Below, piece by piece: positions 1 through 7,138 of a stretch of 7,292 nucleotides of DNA. The stretch's first letter is position 1. Every line of letters starts with the position of its first letter. The notes under the pieces are model-generated. The model did not search any database and was not told the origin of the DNA. It was given only the letters and a program-made list of their open reading frames with translations. The DNA is taken from positions 1 to 7,292 of the forward strand of contig JAPLXT010000072.1 in assembly GCA_026395935.1 (NCBI GenBank), in the 5' to 3' direction. A program made the translations under genes and the position numbers. Source of the DNA: Candidatus Nomurabacteria bacterium. Lineage in GTDB: Bacteria; Patescibacteriota; Minisyncoccia; Phycocordibacterales; UBA9973.

Positions 1-1707
1 TCTAAAAAGGGCTATAGTGGCGTCTTGGAAAAAGAAAATGATACATATTTCTTCGTCCCAAGTGATCTTCGAATGTATGCTGATATAATAATTCCAGAGA
101 ATAAACTAGGAGGTGCTAAAATCGGACAGAAAATTTTCGTAACTATTACAGATTGGACAGATCACAAGAAAGCTCCAATAGGAAGTGTAAAGAAAGTATT
201 GGGTATGCCGATGGAGCACAATGCTGAGATGGAAGCTATCGCCCTTGAGAAAGGTTTCTCGGCTGACTTCCCTATTAATGTAAAAGAAGAAGCAATAGAA
301 ATAGCAAAACGAGGAATACAAGAATCTGATTTGAAGAACCGCAAAGATATGCGAAGTGTAACGACCTTTACTATAGACCCCGTAGATGCGAAAGACTTTG
401 ACGATGCCATTTCATTCCGAAAACTTCTAAATGGTAATTATGAAGTCGGTATCCACATCGCTGACGTATCACATTATGTAAAACTTAAAACACCACTTGA
501 TATAGAAGCCCAGAGTAGAGGAACTTCCGTCTATTTGGTAGATCGTACTATACCTATGCTACCCGAAGAACTTTCCAATGGACTTTGTAGTCTGAATGAA
601 GGAGTAGATAGACTTACCTTCTCGGCAGTTTTTGAGCTTGATATGAATGGCAAGATTTATCATGAATGGTTTGGCGAAACTGTTATTCATTCTGATAAAA
701 GGTTTACTTATGAAAATGCACAGATAATTTTAGATGACAAGAAAGGAACTTTCTACTATGAGCTCTCTACTCTAAACTCTATTGCGAAAAAGTTGCTCAA
801 GAAAAGATTTGATGAATGAGCGATACTTCTAGAACAAGACGAAGTAAAATTCAAGCTAGATGCCCTAGGCGTACCTTTATCTGTATATACAAAAGCCCGC
901 GGAGATACAAATAAACTAGTGGAAGAATTCATGCTACTAGCAAATCGTCGCGTTGCAGAATACATGTCTAAAGATAAAAAAGGTATCAAAGGAATTTTCC
1001 TATATAGAATCCACGATCTACCCAACAAAGACAAGATGCGTGACCTAGCAAGCTTCCTTAAAAGACTTGGCTATCACATGAAACTTGTAGACGGAATCAT
1101 ACCTTCGGAGGAAATAAATATACTCATAGGAAAACTCGATCATAACCCCCTCCGTGACACTGTCCATACAGCAATCATAAGAACTATGACGAAAGCAATC
1201 TACTCTACGAAAAATATCGGTCATTATGGTTTAGGTTTTAAATTCTATACGCATTTTACTTCACCGATACGAAGATATCCTGACGTTATCGTCCACCGAC
1301 TACTCAAAGACTTCCTAGGAAACAAAATAATTCCAAAAGAGAAATGGTACGAGTATGAACATATGAGTGAGGAAGCTTCTAGCCAAGAGAAAGAAGCCGC
1401 CGAAGCAGAACGCGCTTCGATAAAATACAAACAGGTTGAATACATGTCTAAACGTGTGGGCCAAACTTTCGGCGGAATCATAACAGGAGTGACTGAATGG
1501 GGTCTATATGTAGAAGAAAGTGAAACTAAGTGTGAAGGCATGATACGAATGAGAGACTTGAAAAATGATTATTATATTTTTGACAAAAGATATATGAGTA
1601 TAAGGGGCCAAAAGACACATAAGAAATATACATTGGGCGATAAAGTAAAATTCAAAGTGCGTGGTGCTGATATGAATAGAAAAACTATTGATTACGAATT
1701 AATATAG
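1..1707 (+). CDS. rnr: Ribonuclease R (3'-5' exoribonuclease), 5'-partial, interrupted by one in-frame TGA
   Basis: RNase R is a cytoplasmic, processive 3'-5' exoribonuclease that degrades structured RNA. The frame is open from base 1, so the gene begins upstream and the first cold-shock domain is missing. Counting codons from base 1, codons 1-70 are the second cold-shock-like domain, about 119-455 the RNB catalytic domain, and about 486-562 a C-terminal S1 domain. The motif IDPVDAKDFDDA (nt 373-408) carries the four active-site Asp at codons 126, 132, 134 and 135, with the same spacing as E. coli D272/D278/D280/D281. HFTSPIRRYPD (nt 1252-1284) is the other RNB hallmark. There is no Lys-rich tail after S1. 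An in-frame TGA at codon 273 splits the RNB domain, but both sides align to one protein without a frameshift. Family identity is near certain; whether full-length protein is made is not. The downstream deacetylase starts 13 nt after the TAG stop. Confidence 0.93.
817..819 (+). other. In-frame TGA at a conserved glycine position of rnr
   Basis: The local reading is KKRFDE-TGA-AILLEQDEVKF. The RNase R family consensus here is of the form KRF-x-x-GAI-x-F, for example RGAIDF in Bacillus-type enzymes, so the TGA stands where Gly is expected. GGA to TGA is a single transversion. GGA is used for Gly many times in the same gene (for example nt 520-522, 586-588 and 898-900). The other genes in the window contain well over 100 Gly codons and no in-frame TGA. 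A point nonsense mutation or a base-call error is therefore more likely than routine UGA=Gly decoding, although the latter (genetic code 25, known in Gracilibacteria and Absconditabacteria) cannot be excluded from this window. Confidence 0.9.
919..1707 (+). CDS. rnr: Downstream open segment of rnr (C-terminal RNB plus S1), possible separate translation product
   Basis: If the TGA at 817-819 terminates translation, the remaining rnr frame has its first conventional starts at GTG 919 and ATG 931. ATG 931 is preceded by GGAAG (921-925) at 5 nt, which could serve as a ribosome site, but those bases also encode the conserved EEF residues, so the match may be accidental. The segment carries EEFMLLANR, the HFTSPIRRYPD motif and the S1 domain, but not the catalytic Asp cluster. 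A protein starting here should not be an active exoribonuclease by itself. It reads most naturally as the second half of one rnr gene and is listed separately only because standard code-11 gene calling would report it so. Confidence 0.6.
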   Translation: MEEFMLLANRRVAEYMSKDKKGIKGIFLYRIHDLPNKDKMRDLASFLKRLGYHMKLVDGIIPSEEINILIGKLDHNPLRDTVHTAIIRTMTKAIYSTKNIGHYGLGFKFYTHFTSPIRRYPDVIVHRLLKDFLGNKIIPKEKWYEYEHMSEEASSQEKEAAEAERASIKYKQVEYMSKRVGQTFGGIITGVTEWGLYVEESETKCEGMIRMRDLKNDYYIFDKRYMSIRGQKTHKKYTLGDKVKFKVRGADMNRKTIDYELI

Positions 1708-1720
1708 TAAAAAGAGAAAA

Positions 1721-2503
1721 ATGAAGCTCAAAAATAAAAAATTATATCTTATAATACTAACTTTTATATTTGTAGTAATAGTTACTTATGCTTTTCTTGT
1801 TACAAAGATAGAAGCTCCCAATGTGCCACCTGAGATACTAGCTCAGCAAAAAATAGAAGAACAAAATAAGGTTGCTAACGAAGAAACATATACAATAATA
1901 AACCGAAGTACAATTGCCCCAACAAACATACTAAATAAAAATAAAATTGTTCTTTTAACCATTGATGACGGACCTAGTTCTCGTACCATACAAATAATAG
2001 ATATATTAAAAAAACATAATGCAAAAGCTATATTTTTCATTAACGGCATGCATGACAGTGCTAATATTGGAGTAATAGAGCAAACAGCCAAAGAGGGTTT
2101 CGCTGTTGGGAATCATACATGGGATCACTTAAATCTAAAAAAAGAAAAAGATGTAACTATTATAGAAAAAGAAATAAATAAAAATGGAGAACTCATAAAT
2201 AAATTGACTGGAGCTTTTCCTCGATTCTTCAGAGCGCCATATGGAGAAAGTAATACTTATATAAGAAAGTTGGTGAAGGACAGTGGTATGATATTTATGG
2301 ATTGGTCAGGTGCGGCAAAAGATTGGGAAAAATCTACCGTAGAAAAAGATATTTTTATAAGTAATGTAACAAGTAATTTACATTCTGGTTCTATAATTCT
2401 CATACATGAGCACCCATGGTCAGTCGCAAACCTCGATGCACTTCTTACTACCCTCGAATCTGATGGGTATACTTATGTCGACCCAAAGAATATAATAGAG
2501 TAA
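1721..2503 (+). CDS. Membrane-anchored NodB-type polysaccharide deacetylase
   Basis: This 260-residue protein belongs to carbohydrate esterase family 4 (NodB fold), metal-dependent enzymes that remove N-acetyl groups from peptidoglycan or other aminosugar polymers outside the cell. Residues 8-27 form one hydrophobic segment after a Lys-rich start, giving a signal anchor with the enzyme outside. After a linker to about residue 73 come the family motifs: TIDDGP (80-85; D82 catalytic, D83 metal), HTWDH (132-136, both metal His), RAPYG (171-175), DWSGAAKDW (194-202) and LIHEH (227-231). Motif 1 has Ile where Phe is usual. All catalytic residues are present, so it is probably active. The substrate cannot be told from sequence; peptidoglycan is favoured because a VanY-type domain is encoded 1 nt downstream. 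The ATG at 1721 is preceded by the purine run AAAGAGAAAA rather than a strong GGAGG site. Base composition is visibly more AT-rich than in rnr. Confidence 0.93.
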   Translation: MKLKNKKLYLIILTFIFVVIVTYAFLVTKIEAPNVPPEILAQQKIEEQNKVANEETYTIINRSTIAPTNILNKNKIVLLTIDDGPSSRTIQIIDILKKHNAKAIFFINGMHDSANIGVIEQTAKEGFAVGNHTWDHLNLKKEKDVTIIEKEINKNGELINKLTGAFPRFFRAPYGESNTYIRKLVKDSGMIFMDWSGAAKDWEKSTVEKDIFISNVTSNLHSGSIILIHEHPWSVANLDALLTTLESDGYTYVDPKNIIE

Positions 2504-2504
2504 T

Positions 2505-4139
2505 ATGCAGAAGATTATACTATATGTAATCGGAGCTATAACAATCTCAATTGTTGGATTTTATATAGGATTTGCTATTAGTAAAAAAATTGCAGAAGTT
2601 AAAGAAAATTCTCAGAAAGAAACAAGCGCGGAAATAAAAAGTGAAATTATCTCCCCTATCAACAGTAAAACTACTCTAGTATTCGTAGGCGATATGATGT
2701 TTGATCGTGGAGTAAAAACGTCTGTAAATAATAATTTTGATGGAGACTATAATAAACTTTTTGAAAATCTAAATGAATTAAAAGAAGCCGATATACTCTT
2801 TGCAAATCTTGAAGGACCAGTATCAGATATTGGAAATAATGTCGGAAGTAAATATTCTTTTCGTATGGACCCCAATATTCTACCTGTAATTAAAAATGCG
2901 GGCTTTGATATAGTTTCTTTTGCGAACAACCACGTGGGAGATTGGAATGTAAAAGCCTTTGGTGATACTTTAAATCGTTTAGACAACATAGGTATTCTCA
3001 AAACTGGAGCTGGAATAAATAAAGAAGATGCAGAGAAACCAGTGATTATAGATAAGAATGGTGTGAAGTTTGGCTTCCTAGGATTCTCTGACGTAGGACC
3101 AGCTTGGATGGAAGCAAAAATAGATAAGCCTGGAATACTTCTAGCAAGTGACCCACGATTACCCCTCATAATACAAAATGCAAAAGTATTATCAGATGTT
3201 CTTATTGTTTCGATACATTGGGGAGATGAATATAAGACAATTCACAATACTCGCCAGGATAACTTAGCTAAAATAGCTATAGATAGTGGGGCTGATATGG
3301 TAATAGGCCACCACCCCCATGTGATAGAAGATGTGGAAATTTATAAAGATAAACCAATAGTTTACTCACTTGGAAATTTTATTTTTGATCAATACTTTTC
3401 GAAGAATACAATGCGTGGAATGCTTTTTAGTGCTACTTTTGATGGTAAAAATTTAACAGAAACGGAACAAAAAATAATCACATTAAACAAAAAATTCCAG
3501 CCAGAAGGAATTTATACTTTAGATGAGATGAAAGAACGCGACAAAATTATTCCATTTGCATGTCTTAATCCTAAAAAAGAATATGAGGATATGTCGCTCT
3601 CGCCTATAGGACAAACACTAAGCTTGCCAGACGTAACATATATACCAAAAAATTTGATAGAATTAAGTTCTTTAATAAGTACAAGAAAGGGTATCTGTCT
3701 CACAAAAGAAACGAGTGATTCTTTTGAAGATATGGCAGAGAGTGCATTAAAAGATGGGTACAAAATAAAAATAAGTTCTGGATTTAGAAGTTATGAAATA
3801 CAGAATGATTTATTTAAAAATTCAATAAAAAATAACGGGGGTAGTACTTCAATATCCGTCGCAAAACCTGGGTATTCTGAACATCAGCTCGGTACAACAG
3901 CCGACATAACAGGAGCATCTATCAATTATAGTTCGGCTGTAGATAACTTCAACAATACTCCGGAAGACCTTTGGCTTAAATCTAATGCGTACCTCTATGG
4001 CTTCGTTCAAAGTTACCCTCTCGATAAAGAAAGTATCACAGGCTACATGTATGAGCCGTGGCATTATAGATATGTAGGAGTAAATAACGCAAAAGAAATA
4101 ATGAGAAGCGGACAAACAATTAATGAATTCTTAGATTAA
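2505..4139 (+). CDS. CapA-like metallophosphatase fold fused to VanY-type D,D-carboxypeptidase, membrane-anchored
   Basis: This 544-residue protein has two domains. Residues 4-25 are a hydrophobic signal anchor. Residues 57-315 match the CapA/PGA_cap family (calcineurin-like fold; linked to poly-gamma-glutamate capsule in Bacillus, otherwise of uncertain function): VGDMMFDRGV (61-70), NLEGP (101-105), NNHVGDW (141-147), HWGDE (238-242) and GHHPHV (268-273). After a linker, residues 384-535 match the VanY/M15 peptidase family: SGFRSY (425-430), SEHQLGTTADI (458-468) and EPWHYRYVG (517-525). Expected zinc ligands are H460, D467 and H520, with E517 as catalytic base, all present. The M15 domain would trim D-Ala from peptidoglycan stem peptides. 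ATG 2505 lies 1 nt after the deacetylase stop, with AGAG only 4 nt upstream, so translational coupling is likely. Domain assignments are firm. The role of the CapA half is open; no other capsule genes (capBC) are visible. Confidence 0.92.
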   Translation: MQKIILYVIGAITISIVGFYIGFAISKKIAEVKENSQKETSAEIKSEIISPINSKTTLVFVGDMMFDRGVKTSVNNNFDGDYNKLFENLNELKEADILFANLEGPVSDIGNNVGSKYSFRMDPNILPVIKNAGFDIVSFANNHVGDWNVKAFGDTLNRLDNIGILKTGAGINKEDAEKPVIIDKNGVKFGFLGFSDVGPAWMEAKIDKPGILLASDPRLPLIIQNAKVLSDVLIVSIHWGDEYKTIHNTRQDNLAKIAIDSGADMVIGHHPHVIEDVEIYKDKPIVYSLGNFIFDQYFSKNTMRGMLFSATFDGKNLTETEQKIITLNKKFQPEGIYTLDEMKERDKIIPFACLNPKKEYEDMSLSPIGQTLSLPDVTYIPKNLIELSSLISTRKGICLTKETSDSFEDMAESALKDGYKIKISSGFRSYEIQNDLFKNSIKNNGGSTSISVAKPGYSEHQLGTTADITGASINYSSAVDNFNNTPEDLWLKSNAYLYGFVQSYPLDKESITGYMYEPWHYRYVGVNNAKEIMRSGQTINEFLD

Positions 4140-4141
4140 AG

Positions 4142-6436
4142 TTATTTAGCATAAACACTTGCATCTTCAAGATGAATGGAGAGAAGCTTGGAAGCACCTT
4201 CGGAAGACATAGTAACTCCATAAAGAACTTGAGCTCGAGACATCGTCTCTCTGTTGTGAGTAACAACTATAAGTTGTGAATACTTGGACAAGTTTAAAAG
4301 CATATCTCCATACTTTCTAGAATTGGCTTCATCAAGTGCCGCGTCTGTCTCATCGAGAACTAAGAATGGAGGAGGATTTACTTGAGATACGGCAAATAAA
4401 AGTGCAATGGAAGTTAGTGATCTCTCTCCGCCGGAAAGCATATGCAAGTCTTTGACTTTCTTGTGCGGTAAATTTACATTTATTTCTATTCCACGTTCAA
4501 ATTCCTGATTAGATTCATCAGTTGCTACCTCTTCCTCTTCTTCTTCATCATCTTCCATATCTTCTTCAGATACAATTTCATCATCTTTCCTAACTTTTTT
4601 ATATTCCATTGTAATAGAAAGTGAGGCAGATCCTCCACCAAACATAAGTGCGAAAAATTCTTGGAATTGTTTATTTATTTTATCTACTCCCTCTTTAAAT
4701 TCTTTATCTAGTGTCTCTTTCAATTCTTCAATTAAAGTATGAAGTGACTCTATACTCTTATTCAAGTCTTCAAGTTCACGCCCTAGGAACGTATCACGCT
4801 CTACTGTCTCGTCATACTCTTTTGTAATAGAAGTTGCGTCTCCCCCACTTCCAGAATCTTCAAGTTTGATCTTTATACGCTCGATCTTACGACGAATTTC
4901 TTCTTGTGTACTTCTCACTATTTCTTCTTCTATTTTAATTTTTGCAAAATCAATAACTTCTCTACCGATAATAGCTCCGCCTTCAGCTAGCTCCATTTCA
5001 AAATTGGTTTTTATAGCAGCTAACTTCTCTTCCTCAAAACTTAGAGAATGTAGAGATGAGCTCACCTCGTTCCTATTGCTTAGGAGTTCGTAATAAACAC
5101 GCTCATTATCCCTCAAAACTGATTGTGATTCTTGCTCTTTTGCTTTTAGCTCATTAATTGCATTTAGGATATTACCCTCTTCTATTTTTACTTGTGATAT
5201 CTCTCCAATGATATTTTCTTTGGCTTTGCACATTTCTAGATATTCAGCATTGTCTTCTATTTTTGGCAATTCTGCCTCACTATCCATTCCATGATGTAAA
5301 AATAAGCCTAATTTTTCTTTTATGTTTTTTAAAATTCCCTTAACACTTTCTAAATCTTCGAAATTTATAGCTTCATCAATTTTTGATTCTAGATCTTCTA
5401 CAAGAGATTTCCATTCAGATTCTTTGATTATTCGTTCTTTAACATCTCTAATTTTTGAATATTGCCGCTCTATCCCTTCTATAATACCTTCCATACGCCC
5501 CAATGAACGAGCAAGCTCATCTCTCTTTCCACGTAGACCTGACAAATTAGATTCTTTTTCTTTTATAATTTTTATATTCTCACTTTCAATACTATTCCCA
5601 TTCTTTTCTTTTTCTAATCCATTTATCTTTTCATCTATTGATAACGCCTTCTTATCAAGTTCAAGACGGAGAGAATTAATTCTAGCTCCTTCACTATTTA
5701 TATATGTAGACTCATTACCAAGATATATTTTGTATAAATTACGAAGATCCTCGCGTAAAGAGCGAGCCTTCTCTACTTTCTCCACTTGTTTCTTTAAGAA
5801 ACTCAAATGTGGAGCGATTTCACGACGAAGCATCTGCACTTCTTTCATATTCAAAACTGTTTTATCCAATTTACGCTCAGATTCTTTTATGCGATATTGA
5901 TAAATTTTAAGCCCTAGTGCATCTTCGATCATACTCCGACGATCTTTGTTCGAAGCATTTAGGACTCTATCAGCTTCACCCTGAGAAATGATATGATGCC
6001 CTGTACTTCCGATATTCACTGAGGCAAGTAAATCTACAACATCCTTCAATCTGACTTCTGTGCCATTTATAAGGTAACGATTAGCGCCGTCAGTAAAAAC
6101 TTCACGTCCAATAGTCACTTCATCATAATCAAGCGACACTCCTATCCCACTATTTGTAAAAGAAAAAATCTTTTGGCTATTATCAAAAGTTATAATAACG
6201 CTTGCTCTATTGGAAGTTGATAAATTCTTGGAACCTTTAAATATGAGATCAACCCCACCTTTACCACGGAGAGACTTCATGGACTGTTCGCCTAGTACGA
6301 ATCGTATTGCCTCAACAATGTTTGACTTACCAGAACCATTGGGACCTACAATACAAGTAATAGGAGTAGAAAAAGACAAAGGACTTTTCTTCCCGAACGA
6401 TTTAAAACCAATCAATTCTATGGATTTAAGAGTCAT
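4142..6436 (-). CDS. smc: Short, apparently hinge-less SMC chromosome-segregation ATPase
   Basis: SMC proteins are ABC-type ATPases that organise and segregate chromosomes. The head motifs are complete: N-terminal IELIGFKSF, Walker A GPNGSGKSN (31-39), Q-loop ISQGEAD (150-156, Q152), signature LSGGERS (667-673), Walker B FLVLDE (691-696), D-loop ALDEAN and H-loop VTHNRE (H727). At 764 residues it is far below the usual 1,150-1,200. Residues about 183-350 and 400-595 are charged heptad-like coiled coil, and the middle (about 350-400) contains no Gly-rich hinge domain and no CxxC zinc hook. An acidic insert (619-642) sits in the C-terminal head between FFALMFGGGSA and the signature. ATG 6436 abuts the TAA of rnc with no gap, so coupled translation is likely; rnc-smc is a common bacterial order. 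No scpA or scpB lies in the window. A short SMC-family or SbcC-like ATPase is the alternative, but the head is clearly SMC-like. Confidence 0.9.
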   Translation of the reverse strand: MTLKSIELIGFKSFGKKSPLSFSTPITCIVGPNGSGKSNIVEAIRFVLGEQSMKSLRGKGGVDLIFKGSKNLSTSNRASVIITFDNSQKIFSFTNSGIGVSLDYDEVTIGREVFTDGANRYLINGTEVRLKDVVDLLASVNIGSTGHHIISQGEADRVLNASNKDRRSMIEDALGLKIYQYRIKESERKLDKTVLNMKEVQMLRREIAPHLSFLKKQVEKVEKARSLREDLRNLYKIYLGNESTYINSEGARINSLRLELDKKALSIDEKINGLEKEKNGNSIESENIKIIKEKESNLSGLRGKRDELARSLGRMEGIIEGIERQYSKIRDVKERIIKESEWKSLVEDLESKIDEAINFEDLESVKGILKNIKEKLGLFLHHGMDSEAELPKIEDNAEYLEMCKAKENIIGEISQVKIEEGNILNAINELKAKEQESQSVLRDNERVYYELLSNRNEVSSSLHSLSFEEEKLAAIKTNFEMELAEGGAIIGREVIDFAKIKIEEEIVRSTQEEIRRKIERIKIKLEDSGSGGDATSITKEYDETVERDTFLGRELEDLNKSIESLHTLIEELKETLDKEFKEGVDKINKQFQEFFALMFGGGSASLSITMEYKKVRKDDEIVSEEDMEDDEEEEEEVATDESNQEFERGIEINVNLPHKKVKDLHMLSGGERSLTSIALLFAVSQVNPPPFLVLDETDAALDEANSRKYGDMLLNLSKYSQLIVVTHNRETMSRAQVLYGVTMSSEGASKLLSIHLEDASVYAK
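4528..4567. repeat. Degenerate CTT/CTC/TCA triplet tract encoding an acidic run in SMC
   Basis: The + strand shows an imperfect run of CTC, TTC, TTC and TCA triplets. On the coding strand this becomes GAA/GAG/GAT codons for the DMEDDEEEEEE stretch of the SMC insert. It is low complexity and could expand or contract by replication slippage in steps of three, changing the insert length without shifting the frame. Confidence 0.6.
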
Positions 6437-7132
6437 TTAATCTAGCCAATCTTTAACTTCTAATGCTCTACGTGCAGCCGCTTGCTCGGCTTCTTGTTTA
6501 GAGTGTCCTTTGCCTTCTGCAATATGATCAATACCAAAGAAAATAGCGACAGTAAAATGCTTGTCATGATCAGGTCCGACTTCACTTATAACTTTATAAG
6601 AAGGAGTAACATTTAAATATTCTTGAGATTTTTCTTGGACTAAACTCTTTGCATCACGCCAAAGTTTTTCTTTTACAATGTTGTCTATCTTATCAAAAAG
6701 GGTCGTGGCAATAAAATCCCGAACAACATCATAGCCTTGGTCTAAATATGCAGCACCAACATAAGCTTCATAAGTATTGGCTAGAATATAACTGCGAGCT
6801 TTACCAATATCTTTTGCTTCACCCTTAGACAAAAGAAGATAATCATTCATATCAAGAGACAAAGCTACTTCACCTATAATAACTGCATTCACAAGAGCTG
6901 ATCGATAGGCTGTAAGCTCACCCTCATCACAATCTGGATACTTTTTATAAAGATAATCAGTCACAACCAGTTCTAGAACAGCATCACCTAAAAATTCTAG
7001 ACGTTCATTGTGAGACAACCTTCCACCACTATTTTCATTAATATAAGAACGATGAATAAAGGCCTGCTCTAGAAGCTTTTTATTTTTGAAAATTATATTT
7101 GTCTTTTTTTCGAATAAAGAAAAATCTATCAT
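6437..7132 (-). CDS. rnc: Ribonuclease III
   Basis: RNase III cleaves double-stranded RNA in rRNA processing and mRNA turnover. The 231-residue length is normal. The N-terminal endonuclease domain has the signature NERLEFLGDAVL (42-53), with E43, E46 and D50 corresponding to E. coli E38, E41 and D45. The second metal motif reads ILANTYEAYVGAAYLD (116-131): E122 matches the essential E. coli E117, but the position of D114 is Asn (N119, codon AAT). Residues about 160-228 form a double-stranded RNA-binding domain with the C-terminal HSKQEAEQAAARRAL helix (210-224). The start at 7132 lies 6 nt after the stop of the preceding NUDIX-like gene, with no obvious Shine-Dalgarno site, and the TAA stop directly touches the smc ATG, so the three genes are probably co-transcribed. 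Identity is certain; the effect of N119 on activity is not. Confidence 0.95.
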   Translation of the reverse strand: MIDFSLFEKKTNIIFKNKKLLEQAFIHRSYINENSGGRLSHNERLEFLGDAVLELVVTDYLYKKYPDCDEGELTAYRSALVNAVIIGEVALSLDMNDYLLLSKGEAKDIGKARSYILANTYEAYVGAAYLDQGYDVVRDFIATTLFDKIDNIVKEKLWRDAKSLVQEKSQEYLNVTPSYKVISEVGPDHDKHFTVAIFFGIDHIAEGKGHSKQEAEQAAARRALEVKDWLD

Positions 7133-7138
7133 AATGAA

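Noticed and set aside
106..410. Short minus-strand open frames opposite rnr
   Set aside because: They lie opposite well-conserved RNase R coding sequence and show no recognisable domain or start signal.
817..819. UGA read as tryptophan (code 4)
   Set aside because: The aligned family residue is Gly, and Trp is encoded by TGG throughout the window, with no other in-frame TGA.
817..860. Selenocysteine insertion at the rnr TGA
   Set aside because: The family residue here is Gly, not Cys or Sec, and the bases after the TGA show only a short TTCTAGAA palindrome, with no convincing bacterial SECIS stem-loop.
958..1452. Direct repeat of 15 bases (GAATACATGTCTAAA at 958-972 and 1438-1452)
   Set aside because: Both copies encode EYMSK in the same rnr frame at expected family positions. 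The similarity stops outside these codons, so coincidence is the simplest reading.
1580..1604. Promoter-like TTGACA followed by TATAAG upstream of the deacetylase
   Set aside because: The spacing is only 13 nt, too short for a sigma70-type promoter, and both boxes lie within the S1 coding region of rnr.
4139..4160. Possible terminator hairpin at the convergent junction
   Set aside because: The pairing (AAGT/ACTT with TTT/AAA inside) is interrupted by mismatches, AT-only in the inner stem, and has no clear U-run, so it would be too weak.
5322..5900. A 192-codon open frame on the + strand
   Set aside because: It is fully antisense to the smc coiled-coil region. Its Ser/Phe/Ile-rich translation is what the complement of Glu/Lys/Asp-rich coding sequence produces, and there is no family resemblance.
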